A DNA stretch of 64,000 nt, taken from Flavobacterium sp. J27 (GTDB lineage Bacteria > Bacteroidota > Bacteroidia > Flavobacteriales > Flavobacteriaceae). The notes under the pieces were generated by a model, which saw nothing but the letters and a program-made list of their open reading frames with translations, was not told where the DNA came from and did not search any database. Made by a program: the position numbers and the translations under genes. Position 1 is the first letter of the stretch. Each line of letters begins with the position of its first letter. The stretch is from NCBI RefSeq assembly GCF_004303025.1, contig NZ_PJQW01000003.1:124001-188000 (forward strand), written 5' to 3'. Shown piece after piece: positions 9,005 to 18,041 of the stretch.

Positions 9005-9526
9005 TTAACTTCTTTCAGCATATACTAAATAATATCTAGGTGTAAAATAACGCAACAAAGGTCGGAAACCAATTTTTTTAACAGGATGTGTAAATTGAAC
9101 GCGATCTATAATTTTAAATCCTGTTTTTTCTAATAACCAATCGAGTTGCCAATCTTCAAATTCATGATAATGCCTGTCCCATGGATCTGTTTTACTTCTA
9201 TAAGCAGCAGAAAACCATAATCGCATAGGTATTGAAATGAGCACTTTGTCACAAGTAATCTTTTCAAGAACTGTATAAGGATTTAATAAATGTTCGAAAA
9301 TTTCAAAAGCAGTAAACACACTATAGTTCTCATTTTTTAAGGCGCTTTGATCTTTGTCCAAATCTTCTCCATTAGTATTTATTACAGTATATCCATTTTC
9401 TTTCATAATTTTAGAAAACGGATTGGTAACACCTAAATCAAATATGGTTTCAGATGTGGTAATATGTTTTTTTAAAAACTCTAAAGTAATTTTAAAGCGT
9501 TTATTTGGGTATGTTTTTTCGTACAT
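9005..9526 (-). CDS. Class I SAM-dependent methyltransferase
   Basis: A 173-aa short methyltransferase. The SAM-binding first strand is TIFDLGVTNPFS, a degenerate form of DxGxGxG. FEIFEHLLNP and VLISIPMRLWFS follow, then the HYHEFEDWQLDWLLEKTGFKI pattern typical of family 11/12 methyltransferases acting on glycan or lipid precursors. The open frame starts at a TTG three codons earlier, but the ATG at 9526 (MYEKTYPNKRF) is the better start. Position and spacing suggest it works with the glycosyltransferase 16 bp downstream. Confidence 0.75.
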   Translation of the reverse strand: MYEKTYPNKRFKITLEFLKKHITTSETIFDLGVTNPFSKIMKENGYTVINTNGEDLDKDQSALKNENYSVFTAFEIFEHLLNPYTVLEKITCDKVLISIPMRLWFSAAYRSKTDPWDRHYHEFEDWQLDWLLEKTGFKIIDRVQFTHPVKKIGFRPLLRYFTPRYYLVYAERS

Positions 9527-9665
9527 AATATTCAACGGAACACATTTTCTTTTGTTCTTAAATTAAAATTAATGGGTGGTAAAGTTACAAAGAAATAAAA
9601 GCTTTTGAAATGATTATTTTATCACTGTCTTTTTTGTATTTTTATTCTTATCAAACATGCTAACA

Positions 9666-10946
9666 ATGAAAAAAATAATCTCGATTGTGTTACTTTTTGT
9701 AACTTGTATACTTGTCGCTCAAAACAGAACTATTATTCAATGTGGAAAATTTATTGATGTTAAAAACGCTACAGTACTTCATAATATAACCGTTGTTGTT
9801 ATAGGTGATAAAATTGAAAAGGTAACTGATAAAAAAGTTAATGTAGGTAAGGATGATGTTTTTCTGGATTTATCCTCTAAGACAGTCATGCCAGGACTTA
9901 TTGATATGCATGTGCATTTAGAACACGAAACGAATCCAAAACAATATTTAGAAGAGTTTACTTTAAATGAAGCAGATATTGCTTATCGTTCAGTAGGTTA
10001 TGCTGAAAAAACACTGCTTACTGGTTTTACAACGGTTAGAGATTTAGGAGGTACCAATGTAAATATTGCTCTGCGAAGAGCAATTGATGCAGAATTAGTG
10101 AAAGGACCTCGGGTTTTTACAGCAGGTAAAGCAATAGCTTCTACTGGAGGTCATGCAGATCCAACCAATGGATATAGAAGTGATTTAATGGGGAATCCAG
10201 GACCAGCATCTGGTGTTGCAAATGGGGTAGATGAATGTGCAAAAGCGGTTAGACAACGTTATAAAAATGGGAGCGATTTAATAAAAATAACAGCCTCTGG
10301 AGGTGTTTTAAGTGTAGCAAAGAGTGGAGAGAATTCTCAGTTTACTATTCAAGAAATAGAAAGTATTGTTACAACAGCTCACGATTATGGTTTTAAAGTA
10401 GCGGCACATTGTCATGGTGAAGAAGCTATGAAAAGAGCTGTAATAGGAGGAGTGCACTCCATTGAGCATGGAACTTATATGAGTGAAGAAGTAATGGAAT
10501 TAATGAAAGAACATGGTACTTATTTAGTGCCCACAATAACAGCGGGAAAAGCAGTAGGACAATTTGCTAAAATTCCTAATTATTATCCTGAGATTGTGAT
10601 TCCCAAAGCACTAGCGATTGGACCGAAAATTCAAAGTACTTTTGAAAAAGCCTATAAATATGGTGTAAAAATTGCTTTTGGAACGGATGCTGGTGTTTTT
10701 GCTCATGGGGATAATTGGAGAGAGTTTATTTATATGAATGAAGTAGGCATGCCTTTTATGGAAATTATAAAAACGGCAACTATAAATGCCTCAGATTTAT
10801 TAGGTCAATCGGATAATTTAGGAATTATAGAAAAAGGAAAATTAGCCGATATTATTGCGGTGGATGGAGATCCTACAAAAAACATTGAAGTAATGGGAAA
10901 AGTTACTTTTGTCATGAAAGGAGGAAAAGTATATAAAAATGAATAA
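9666..10946 (+). CDS. Secreted amidohydrolase-superfamily metallopeptidase-like enzyme
   Basis: A protein of about 426 aa in the imidazolonepropionase/prolidase-like branch of the amidohydrolases. The metal site is visible as MHVHLEH near residue 80, a candidate carboxylated lysine in DLIKITASGG, histidines in AAHCHG and SIEHGT, and the aspartate in FGTDAG. MKKIISIVLLFVTCILVAQ is a signal peptide, so it acts in the periplasm or outside the cell. I chose the ATG at 9666 because it gives a standard signal peptide; an ATG at 9657 adds three residues. Relatives hydrolyse X-Pro dipeptides or cyclic amides. The exact substrate is unknown. Confidence 0.85.
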   Translation: MKKIISIVLLFVTCILVAQNRTIIQCGKFIDVKNATVLHNITVVVIGDKIEKVTDKKVNVGKDDVFLDLSSKTVMPGLIDMHVHLEHETNPKQYLEEFTLNEADIAYRSVGYAEKTLLTGFTTVRDLGGTNVNIALRRAIDAELVKGPRVFTAGKAIASTGGHADPTNGYRSDLMGNPGPASGVANGVDECAKAVRQRYKNGSDLIKITASGGVLSVAKSGENSQFTIQEIESIVTTAHDYGFKVAAHCHGEEAMKRAVIGGVHSIEHGTYMSEEVMELMKEHGTYLVPTITAGKAVGQFAKIPNYYPEIVIPKALAIGPKIQSTFEKAYKYGVKIAFGTDAGVFAHGDNWREFIYMNEVGMPFMEIIKTATINASDLLGQSDNLGIIEKGKLADIIAVDGDPTKNIEVMGKVTFVMKGGKVYKNE

Positions 10947-10947
10947 C

Positions 10948-11085
10948 AAAAGAAGCTGCCCAAAAAGTAATAATTTTTGTCAATCTGAACTTATTTCAGA
11001 TTATTAATTTATCTAATCATAAACATTTTAAGATTGTGAAATAAATTCAGAATAACACCTTTGTAGACTTTTTAGAGCCTCTTTT
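10948..11085. repeat. Nested palindromic intergenic repeat element
   Basis: Two nested imperfect inverted repeats fill this gap. The outer pair is AGAAGCTGCCCAAAAAGT (10951-10968) with ACTTTTTAGAGCCTCTTTT (11067-11085). The inner pair is GTCAATCTGAACTTATTTCA (from 10979) with TGAAATAAATTCAGAATAAC (to 11055). It lies between convergent genes and has no open frame. It resembles the short palindromic repeats scattered through Flavobacteriaceae genomes and may also act as a bidirectional terminator. Confidence 0.6.
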
Positions 11086-11090
11086 TATTT

Positions 11091-12149
11091 TTACATGCGA
11101 TATACAATAGCATTGATATTCATTCCTGCACCTACCGAAGCAAAAATAATAACATCACCTTTGTTTAAGTGGTGTCCTTCTAGTTCACCTTTTATCAATA
11201 AATCATATAAAGTTGGAACAGTAGCTACACTAGAATTCCCTAATTTATGAATACTCATAGGCATAATGTTTTCTGGAGGTGTTTTTTTATATAATTTGTA
11301 AAAACGATGAATAATAGCCTCATCCATTTTTTCATTAGCCTGATGAATTAATACTTTTTTTACTTCATCAATAGATATACCACTATTGTTTAAACAGGTA
11401 GCCATAGCTTTAGGAACATTACTTAAAGCAAATTCATATATTTTACGACCATACATTTTTATATAACGAACATCTGGATCATGTGTTTTATTAAATGAAT
11501 TTCCAAAAAATAAATAATAGGCTTCGTCATAGGTAAAGCTGGCAGTTTCATGAGCTAAAATACCACCTTCATCATCAGTAGCTTCTACAATAGTAGCACC
11601 AGCTCCATCAGAATAAATCATAGAATCTCTATCATGTAAATCCACAACACGTGAGAGTGTCTCAGCTCCTATAACTAAGCATCTTTTTGCCATACCAGAC
11701 TGTATAAAAGCTTTAGCTTGAATAACACCTTCGACCCAGCCAGGACATCCAAACAGCATGTCATAGGCAACGCATTTAGGATTTTTTATACGTAAATCAA
11801 ACTTTACTCTAGTAGCTAAACTAGGTAATGTGTCAGCTTGGATAGCTCCATTTTTTACATTTCCAAAATTATGAGCAAAAATGATATAATCAATAGTTTC
11901 CAGGTCAATTTGAGCCTCTTCAATAGCCTTTTTTGCTGCTAATGTTGCAATGTCTGAGGTGTTTAGATCTGGTGTTACATATCTTCTTTCTCGAATTCCA
12001 GTAATCTCAAGAAATTTTTGAGCAACAATATCATTTGGATGAGGAAAAGGTGTTCCATCATCATTTAAGAAAACATGTTTAGCAAAATCGATATTAGAAA
12101 TGACTTCTGTAGGGATATAGCTCCCAGATCCAGTTATTTTTATATTCAT
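11091..12149 (-). CDS. 3-oxoacyl-ACP synthase III family (FabH-like) ketosynthase
   Basis: A 352-aa thiolase-fold condensing enzyme. The catalytic triad is complete: Cys135 in MLFGCPGWVEG, His269 in KVLIHQANEKM and Asn305 in HKLGNSSVATV. The length and the FGCPGWVEG variant differ from housekeeping FabH (about 330 aa). It is therefore probably a specialised ketosynthase for an unusual acyl chain rather than the essential FabH. It stands alone on the minus strand with no fatty-acid genes around it, so the partner carrier protein and product are unknown. A palindromic repeat adjoins its 3' end. Confidence 0.85.
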   Translation of the reverse strand: MNIKITGSGSYIPTEVISNIDFAKHVFLNDDGTPFPHPNDIVAQKFLEITGIRERRYVTPDLNTSDIATLAAKKAIEEAQIDLETIDYIIFAHNFGNVKNGAIQADTLPSLATRVKFDLRIKNPKCVAYDMLFGCPGWVEGVIQAKAFIQSGMAKRCLVIGAETLSRVVDLHDRDSMIYSDGAGATIVEATDDEGGILAHETASFTYDEAYYLFFGNSFNKTHDPDVRYIKMYGRKIYEFALSNVPKAMATCLNNSGISIDEVKKVLIHQANEKMDEAIIHRFYKLYKKTPPENIMPMSIHKLGNSSVATVPTLYDLLIKGELEGHHLNKGDVIIFASVGAGMNINAIVYRM

Positions 12150-12339
12150 GGTGATTTATTGGGTTAACACAACGAAATTATGTATTATTTCTTAAAACGT
12201 ATCTAAAACGTTGTAGTAATTGTAATTATTTATGATATTGTTAAAATAAAGTTTAAAAATTGTCAAATTGTTAGTTTGAAGAGCAATATTTGGTATTGTT
12301 GAAACCAATTTTATATAAACTTTCATAAAGGGATTCGAT

Positions 12340-12407
12340 TTTCAGAAACTCAAAGCGTAATTTTAAAAGTTTTGAGAGACAATTAATTCAACAATAATGT
12401 ATTTTTG
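12340..12407 (+). promoter_or_regulatory. Promoter with paired LytTR-like direct repeats (sensor kinase gene)
   Basis: Repeats TTTCAGAAACTCA (12340-12352) and TTTTAAAAGTTTT (12361-12373) start 21 bp apart. A -7 element TATTTTTG lies at 12400-12407, 39 bp after the start of the second repeat. Two other promoters here (16067-16134 and 17947-18014) have the same 21/39 spacing. No TTG lies at the usual -33 spacing, as expected if an activator replaces it. This copy is the weakest match and implies autoregulation. Confidence 0.5.
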
Positions 12408-12424
12408 AAGGAATATATCTTTGA

Positions 12425-15274
12425 ATGAAATTAAAAATACTATTTTTTTTACTGCTCACTTTTATTTGTGTCGCGCAACAACCTTCTCACAATATAATAG
12501 GAGAAGACGAGTTGGCTGGTGTAAATATTTACAGTATTATTCAAGATGATGATCAAACGGTTTGGCTGGCTACAAATAATGGTATTTATCATTATGACGG
12601 GTTGCGCTTTACACAACTAAGTAGTCCTATAGTAAATGATTTGTCTCTTTTTGGTTTAACCAAAGATAACAATGGCATTATTTATTGTTATAATTTGAGT
12701 GGTCAAATCTTGCGAATTATTGACGGTAAAATAGAATTATACTGGCAAGTTCCAAAAAAATACATCTCTAGTGTTATTTATATTATTTTTGATGATGTAA
12801 ATAATTTATTGGTTTCCGTAAACAGCCTTTTAAAAGTTACTCCAGATAAAAAAGTAGCCTTAGTTTATCCTTATGAAAAAGAAACTGCCTGTCAACTAGT
12901 AAAAAACAAAGAAGGGAAGATTTATTTTTATGAAAATAATAATTTCTTTGAGTATGCCAACGGAAAATTAACCATTGTTTCTAAAGATCTTCCTGCTATT
13001 TCTTCTAACTTATTAAAAGCCGAAATACTCCCAAATGATAAAATAGGATTATTTGTTAATCTTGAAGCAAAGGCATTATTAAAGGAGAACAAACAATTTA
13101 GAATAGTTAATTATAATGTCATTAAAGACAAGTCTGTTCTTTATACAGCATTACTTTCTAAGAAACAAAATTTAGTTTGGATAACTAGCTCTAAAAATGG
13201 TGTATATTGCTTTACGATTGATGGGAAGCCATTGTACAACAATAAGTTGCTTTTTAATCAATATTTTATTTCCTCTCATTTAGAAGACAACGAAGGTAAT
13301 TTGTGGTTTTGTACTTTTGGAAAAGGAATCATTGTAATTCCTAACCTGAAAGTAGTCGATTATACGAATAGTGAGTTGCTTGAAAAAGACGACTTAAAAA
13401 AGATAGCTAAAAGAGGAAATACAGTTTATTTTGGAGGTTCAAAAGGAGTATTATATACACTGCAAAACGATGAAATTACTTTAGGGATTCAAAATACTAG
13501 AAAAATCGAATCCATAAAGTATTTGCCAAAAGCAGATTTGTTTTTTGTGAATAATGAAGTGTATAGAGGAACCAATTTTAGTCTTCTAAGGAAAAATAAC
13601 TATAATAAATATGATGTTTTTCAAAATCAATTCTCAGATTCTATCTATTTTGTAAATCGTTCAGGCTTATTTTATTTAGATAAAGAATATGATTATACGA
13701 GTCTTAATTATAATGTTAGGAGTTATGCTTTGTATAACGACGAGTTGAATAAAACACTTTGGATAGGCTCTTCAACAGGATTAGAGATATATAAAAGTAA
13801 GCAATTTAAAAAAGTTGAGATAGATGGTAAAACTGTTTTTGCATTAAGTATTATAGGCGTTGGTGAACAAATTTGGATGGCTACTTCTAATGGAATTTTA
13901 ATTTTTGAAAAAGATACTTTGGTAAACAAAATTACAACTAAAGAAGATTTGTTATCTAACAATGTGTTGAAGTTAATGTATGCCAATGGTTTTGTTTATG
14001 TATCTACTAATGAAGGATTACAGCGGTATGATTTGGCAAAAAAAACATTTAAAAATTTTACTAAATCAGAAGGATTATTGTCTAATGCTATTTTCGATTT
14101 TGAAATAGTACAGAATCAAATTTATGTGATAACCGCAAAAGGAATACAAAAATTTAGTTTTGATGATTTGAGTGAAATAAAAAAAATGCCAAAAATTAAA
14201 ATTGATAAAGTTTTAGTAAACGGATTTAAAAATATCGCAAAAAATACAGTGCTTTCATACGAAGAAAATACGCTCGAATTTTCTCTTCTTTCGGTTACCC
14301 ATAAAGACAAAAGAAACTTAAAATATATGTATCAACTCGAAGGACTTGATGAAAATTGGTATACAACAGATTTTTACAATAATAAAATAAAATTTACTAA
14401 ACTTCCAGCTGGAAAGTATCAATTTAAAGTAAAGTTAAAAGACGATACTTCTGTTGCTACTCAAATGGAATTGTTTTCTTTTGAAATTCAAACAGTGTTT
14501 TGGAAAAAATGGCAATTTGTTGTAGGTGTTCTTTTATTCATTATTATTGGTTTTGTTATTTATTATAGAATCCGAATTTATTATCTCATTCGTAAGAAAA
14601 ATGAAGAAATTGAAAGGCAGAAATACATTCAAGAATTAAATAAATCGAAGTTAACTGCTTTGAAATCACAAATGAATCCGCATTTTATGTTTAATGCTTT
14701 AAACAGTATTCAGGAATTTATTTTGCAAAATAAAAAGGAACTTGCTTCTAATTATTTAGGCGATTTTGCCGATTTAATGCGTAGTTATTTGCAATATAGT
14801 CAGGAAGATTATATTAGTCTTAGAGATGAAATTGAAACCTTAGAATTGTATTTAAAGTTAGAAAAAGTACGTTTTGAAGATGACTTTTATTATGAGGTTG
14901 CTTTTTTAGATATTTCAGATATAGATGGTATCCAAATTCCATCCTTCTTAATTCAACCTTTTGTAGAGAATGCGATTAAGCATGGTTTATTACATAAAGA
15001 AGGTAAAAAGAAAATTGAAATACGGTTTTTACTAGAAAGTGAGTTTGTTTTAAAGTGTGAAATTATAGATAATGGTATAGGACGTGCAGCAAGCATGGAA
15101 ATTAATAAAAACAAAAAGTACAAATCATTTGCAACTGAAGCGAGTAACAATAGATTGCAATTGTTAAACCAAAATATTGGGAAGAAAATAGGGCTTGTTA
15201 TAACCGATTTATTTGACGAAAATAGGAATGCAATAGGTACTATGGTTAGTGTTACTATTCCAATTTCGAAGTAA
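12425..15274 (+). CDS. Propeller-type sensor histidine kinase, LytS/YesM-like
   Basis: A 949-aa membrane sensor. After a signal peptide (MKLKILFFLLLTFICVAQQ) come two-component-regulator propeller repeats (for example QDDDQTVWLATNNGIYHYDG and NEGNLWFCTFGKG) to about residue 585. A Y_Y_Y-type beta domain follows (MYQLEGLDENWYTT), then one membrane span near residues 700-717. The His_kinase domain has phospho-acceptor H753 in QMNPHFMFNALNSIQ, and an ATPase domain with FVENAIKHG and DNGIGR ends the protein. The partner is the LytTR regulator 32 bp downstream. The extracellular propellers suggest it senses a polysaccharide or cell-surface cue. The promoter carries the proposed operator of its own regulator. 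Confidence 0.9.
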   Translation: MKLKILFFLLLTFICVAQQPSHNIIGEDELAGVNIYSIIQDDDQTVWLATNNGIYHYDGLRFTQLSSPIVNDLSLFGLTKDNNGIIYCYNLSGQILRIIDGKIELYWQVPKKYISSVIYIIFDDVNNLLVSVNSLLKVTPDKKVALVYPYEKETACQLVKNKEGKIYFYENNNFFEYANGKLTIVSKDLPAISSNLLKAEILPNDKIGLFVNLEAKALLKENKQFRIVNYNVIKDKSVLYTALLSKKQNLVWITSSKNGVYCFTIDGKPLYNNKLLFNQYFISSHLEDNEGNLWFCTFGKGIIVIPNLKVVDYTNSELLEKDDLKKIAKRGNTVYFGGSKGVLYTLQNDEITLGIQNTRKIESIKYLPKADLFFVNNEVYRGTNFSLLRKNNYNKYDVFQNQFSDSIYFVNRSGLFYLDKEYDYTSLNYNVRSYALYNDELNKTLWIGSSTGLEIYKSKQFKKVEIDGKTVFALSIIGVGEQIWMATSNGILIFEKDTLVNKITTKEDLLSNNVLKLMYANGFVYVSTNEGLQRYDLAKKTFKNFTKSEGLLSNAIFDFEIVQNQIYVITAKGIQKFSFDDLSEIKKMPKIKIDKVLVNGFKNIAKNTVLSYEENTLEFSLLSVTHKDKRNLKYMYQLEGLDENWYTTDFYNNKIKFTKLPAGKYQFKVKLKDDTSVATQMELFSFEIQTVFWKKWQFVVGVLLFIIIGFVIYYRIRIYYLIRKKNEEIERQKYIQELNKSKLTALKSQMNPHFMFNALNSIQEFILQNKKELASNYLGDFADLMRSYLQYSQEDYISLRDEIETLELYLKLEKVRFEDDFYYEVAFLDISDIDGIQIPSFLIQPFVENAIKHGLLHKEGKKKIEIRFLLESEFVLKCEIIDNGIGRAASMEINKNKKYKSFATEASNNRLQLLNQNIGKKIGLVITDLFDENRNAIGTMVSVTIPISK

Positions 15275-15306
15275 AAATGTCATGTTTTAAAAAATTACAT
15301 TAAAAA

Positions 15307-16062
15307 ATGAAAGCATTAATTATTGATGACGAAAGTAAAGCCAGATCATTACTCGATACTATTATAAAGGAGTATTGTTCTTCAGAAATTGAAATGATAT
15401 TTTTGGCAGAAAATCTAATGAAAGGCATTGAGGTTATTAAACAAGAACAAATTAATATTGTATTTCTTGATATTGAAATGCCAAATCATTCTGGTTTGCA
15501 GTTATTTGAATTTTTAGATATTCAAGAAATAACTTTTGAAGTTATTTTTACAACGGCTTACAGTGATTATGCCATACAAGCATTTGAGTTTTCTGCTATA
15601 GATTATTTGTTAAAACCATTACGTCCTAATAAGGTTAAAGAAGCTGTAGATAAAGCGAAAAAAGCTTTAGAGCAAAATCAGGTACAACAAAGGTTAACAG
15701 AATTAAAAAATGTACTTACTGCTGATAAATTTAAGAAAATTGCATTACCAGTAGAAGAAGGAGTTTTGTTTGTTAAACTAGATGAAATTTATTTTTTACA
15801 AGCAGATAGTATGTATACACAGTTTTATTTAACGAATGGTAAAAAATTATTGATTAGTAAACCCATGAAATATTTTACCGATATGCTCGAAAATAAAGAT
15901 ATGTTTTATAAACCCCATCGTTCTTATTTGGTAAACCTAAAGTTTTTACAAAGAATAGTTAAAAAAGATGGGACTTCTATAGAATTAGAAAATAATGCTT
16001 TAATCCCTGTTTCAAAAGAGAAAAAAGAAGAATTAAACAAAATTATAGAAATGCTGATGTAA
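15307..16062 (+). CDS. LytTR-family response regulator
   Basis: A 251-aa regulator. The receiver domain is at residues 1-120 with phospho-acceptor Asp55 in VFLDIEMPNHSG and the conserved KPLRPNK lysine. The C-terminal LytTR DNA-binding domain (about 145-250) contains KLDEIYFLQADSMYT and FYKPHRSYLVNLKFLQRI. It follows the kinase gene by 32 bp and should be phosphorylated by it. LytTR proteins bind two direct repeats about two helical turns apart. Exactly such pairs precede the kinase gene and the two T9SS genes downstream, so these are its likely targets. Confidence 0.92.
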   Translation: MKALIIDDESKARSLLDTIIKEYCSSEIEMIFLAENLMKGIEVIKQEQINIVFLDIEMPNHSGLQLFEFLDIQEITFEVIFTTAYSDYAIQAFEFSAIDYLLKPLRPNKVKEAVDKAKKALEQNQVQQRLTELKNVLTADKFKKIALPVEEGVLFVKLDEIYFLQADSMYTQFYLTNGKKLLISKPMKYFTDMLENKDMFYKPHRSYLVNLKFLQRIVKKDGTSIELENNALIPVSKEKKEELNKIIEMLM

Positions 16063-16066
16063 TTGC

Positions 16067-16134
16067 ATTTAGAAGTTGAAAAATTACATTCAGCAGTTGA
16101 GTCTAATTCTTACTCCATCTGTAAACTAATTTTG
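16067..16134 (+). promoter_or_regulatory. Promoter with paired LytTR-like direct repeats (first T9SS propeller gene)
   Basis: Repeats ATTTAGAAGTTGA (16067-16079) and ATTCAGCAGTTGA (16088-16100) start 21 bp apart. The -7 element TAATTTTG is at 16127-16134, 39 bp after the second repeat begins, and is followed by ACTTAAAAT as in the sister promoter. No TTG sits at standard -33 spacing; the second repeat occupies the region just upstream of it. Confidence 0.65.
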
Positions 16135-16161
16135 ACTTAAAATAATAAAATTAAGTCGATT

Positions 16162-17895
16162 ATGAAAAAAAGTTTACTATTTACATTATTTATTTCAGTT
16201 ACTGTATTTGCTCAAACGCCATCCTATGATTGGGGTAAACACATTGGAGGGTTAAATGATATTAAAGTGTGGGATAATGCATTCGATTCCAATGGGAATA
16301 TATACCTTGTGGGGGAATTTGTTGGAACAATCGATTTTGATCCAGATGTAACTGGTGTGCAAAATAGAACGGCTGCTGGTCAAAATGATGCTTTTGTTTT
16401 AAAATTAGACTCTCAAGGAAATTATACTTGGGTTAAAACTTTTGGAGGCACTGGAATGGAATTAATTTCAAGAGTAGTTGTAGATGATTTTCAAAATGTG
16501 TATGTAGGAGGAAGATATCAAAGTTCATCTATCTCATTTGCTCCAGCAGGTACAGCTACAAATTCAGGAGATTATGATGGATTTTTGTTAAAAATGGATA
16601 ATACTGGAACTCCAGTTTGGTATAAACGAGTAGCTAGTGCTAGTACTGATTTTTTTGTGGGTCTAGACGTGGATAGTAATGGAAATGTATATGCTACAGC
16701 TAGTTATAAAGGTGGTGTTGCAGAATTAGGACCAGGTACTGTATCTAATTTTGGTAATGCGGCACAAGGATTTTATGATTTTTTATTAATGAAATTATCG
16801 AGTACAGGTGCTACACTTTGGGCGCATAAGTTTGGTAGTAATTCAAATGATATAGGGTATAGTGTTACGCTTTCTGATGATGAAACTAAAGTTGCTGTAA
16901 CCGGTTATTTTAGAGGAATAATTGATTTTGATACTGCTGGCGCTTCAATTTATAATTTAAGTTCTATAGGTAATGCTGATTCAGGGCTTTTATATGTTGT
17001 TGATTCTTCTGCAGGATTTATTTTCGCAAAAGCGTTTGGAAATTCTACCGCTGCTTGTGCTTCTTATGATGCTGCTTTCGATAGTGCAAACAATGTATAT
17101 GTAACAGGAAGATTCGCAGGAACTTCTGCTAATTTTAGTCCTGGCGTTATTGCTAATTCTAATGGAGGTTCGGGTTTTGATGCCTTTGTTGCAAAATATG
17201 ATATAGCTGGAAATTATCAATGGGTAAAATCATTTCAAGGTGTTGGTTCTGGAACGAATGAACAAGGGAGTGGTATCGATGTGGATAATTTAGGTAATAT
17301 ATATGTTATTGGAACTTACAATAGTTTTGGAGGTTTGGATTTAGATCCTTCCGCTAACTCGGTAACTGTGCCTAATTATGGTAGTACAGCAGGAACTAGC
17401 GATGTTTTTGTTGCCAGATTAGATGCTAATGGAGACTATAGCTGGGGTACTTCGTTTACAAATAGTAATAATAATGATGACGCATGGGGCATAAATGTAG
17501 ATGATAATTATAATATCTTAATTGCAGGACATTTTACTTCAACACAAATAGATTTAAACCCACTTCCTTATGCGGGTGATCAATTAGTAACAGGAAATGT
17601 TAATGGAAGTAGCGATATTTTTATTGCAAAATTAAGCCAATCTACCTTATCTAATGCTACTTTTGAGAGTACTAATGCTTTTGTCTTTTATCCAAATCCT
17701 GTGAAAAATAAACTAAATGTAACAGGGAGTAAAGATTTAGCTGAGATTACTATTTATAATCTTACAGGGCAAAAAATAACACTTCCCTATGAAAATAATG
17801 CTATCGATATGTCTGAATTACCAAAAGGATACTATTTGGTAAAAGGAACTTATGTAACAGGTAAGGTATTGATTAGTAAGGTTATGAAAGAATAA
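16162..17895 (+). CDS. Secreted SBBP-like beta-propeller protein with T9SS type A sorting domain
   Basis: A 577-aa exported protein. A signal peptide (MKKSLLFTLFISVTVFAQ) leads into about eight repeats of roughly 55 residues with the SBBP-type pattern (DSNGNIYLVGEF, DDFQNVYVGGRY, DNLGNIYVIGTYN), expected to form a beta-propeller. The C-terminal 75 residues are a T9SS type A domain (FVFYPNPVKNKLNV, ITIYNLTGQKI, LPKGYYLVKG). It has no catalytic motif; an adhesin or binding role is an inference. It is a paralog of the next gene, with the same upstream operator, and follows the two-component system by 100 bp. Confidence 0.88.
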   Translation: MKKSLLFTLFISVTVFAQTPSYDWGKHIGGLNDIKVWDNAFDSNGNIYLVGEFVGTIDFDPDVTGVQNRTAAGQNDAFVLKLDSQGNYTWVKTFGGTGMELISRVVVDDFQNVYVGGRYQSSSISFAPAGTATNSGDYDGFLLKMDNTGTPVWYKRVASASTDFFVGLDVDSNGNVYATASYKGGVAELGPGTVSNFGNAAQGFYDFLLMKLSSTGATLWAHKFGSNSNDIGYSVTLSDDETKVAVTGYFRGIIDFDTAGASIYNLSSIGNADSGLLYVVDSSAGFIFAKAFGNSTAACASYDAAFDSANNVYVTGRFAGTSANFSPGVIANSNGGSGFDAFVAKYDIAGNYQWVKSFQGVGSGTNEQGSGIDVDNLGNIYVIGTYNSFGGLDLDPSANSVTVPNYGSTAGTSDVFVARLDANGDYSWGTSFTNSNNNDDAWGINVDDNYNILIAGHFTSTQIDLNPLPYAGDQLVTGNVNGSSDIFIAKLSQSTLSNATFESTNAFVFYPNPVKNKLNVTGSKDLAEITIYNLTGQKITLPYENNAIDMSELPKGYYLVKGTYVTGKVLISKVMKE

Positions 17896-17918
17896 TTTGT
17901 TTTTTTTAAGTTTAATTT

Positions 17919-17943
17919 GAAAGCGACTATTGAGTCGCTTTTC
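17919..17943 (+). terminator. Terminator after the first propeller gene
   Basis: The arms GAAAGCGACT and AGTCGCTTTTC form a 9-10 bp stem with a 4-nt loop, followed by tattttt. It lies 23 bp past the stop codon and just before the operator of the next gene, so the two paralogs are separate transcription units. Confidence 0.7.
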
Positions 17944-17946
17944 TAT

Positions 17947-18014
17947 TTTTAGAAGTCCAAATAATTCATTCAGAAGTTAGGGGCTTAATTTGTTGTTTAG
18001 CAAAGCTACTTTTG
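17947..18014 (+). promoter_or_regulatory. Promoter with paired LytTR-like direct repeats (second T9SS propeller gene)
   Basis: Repeats TTTTAGAAGTCCA (17947-17959) and ATTCAGAAGTTAG (17968-17980) start 21 bp apart. The -7 element TACTTTTG is at 18007-18014, again 39 bp after the second repeat begins, and is followed by ACTTAAAAT. The geometry is identical to the promoter at 16067-16134. Confidence 0.65.
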
Positions 18015-18041
18015 ACTTAAAATTCTAAAAAACTATTCATT

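Noticed and set aside
12316-12325. Third GbsR operator (TAAACTTTCA)
   Set aside because: Only one arm is present, with no TGAAAGTTTA at the proper distance. A 10-bp match in AT-rich DNA can be chance.
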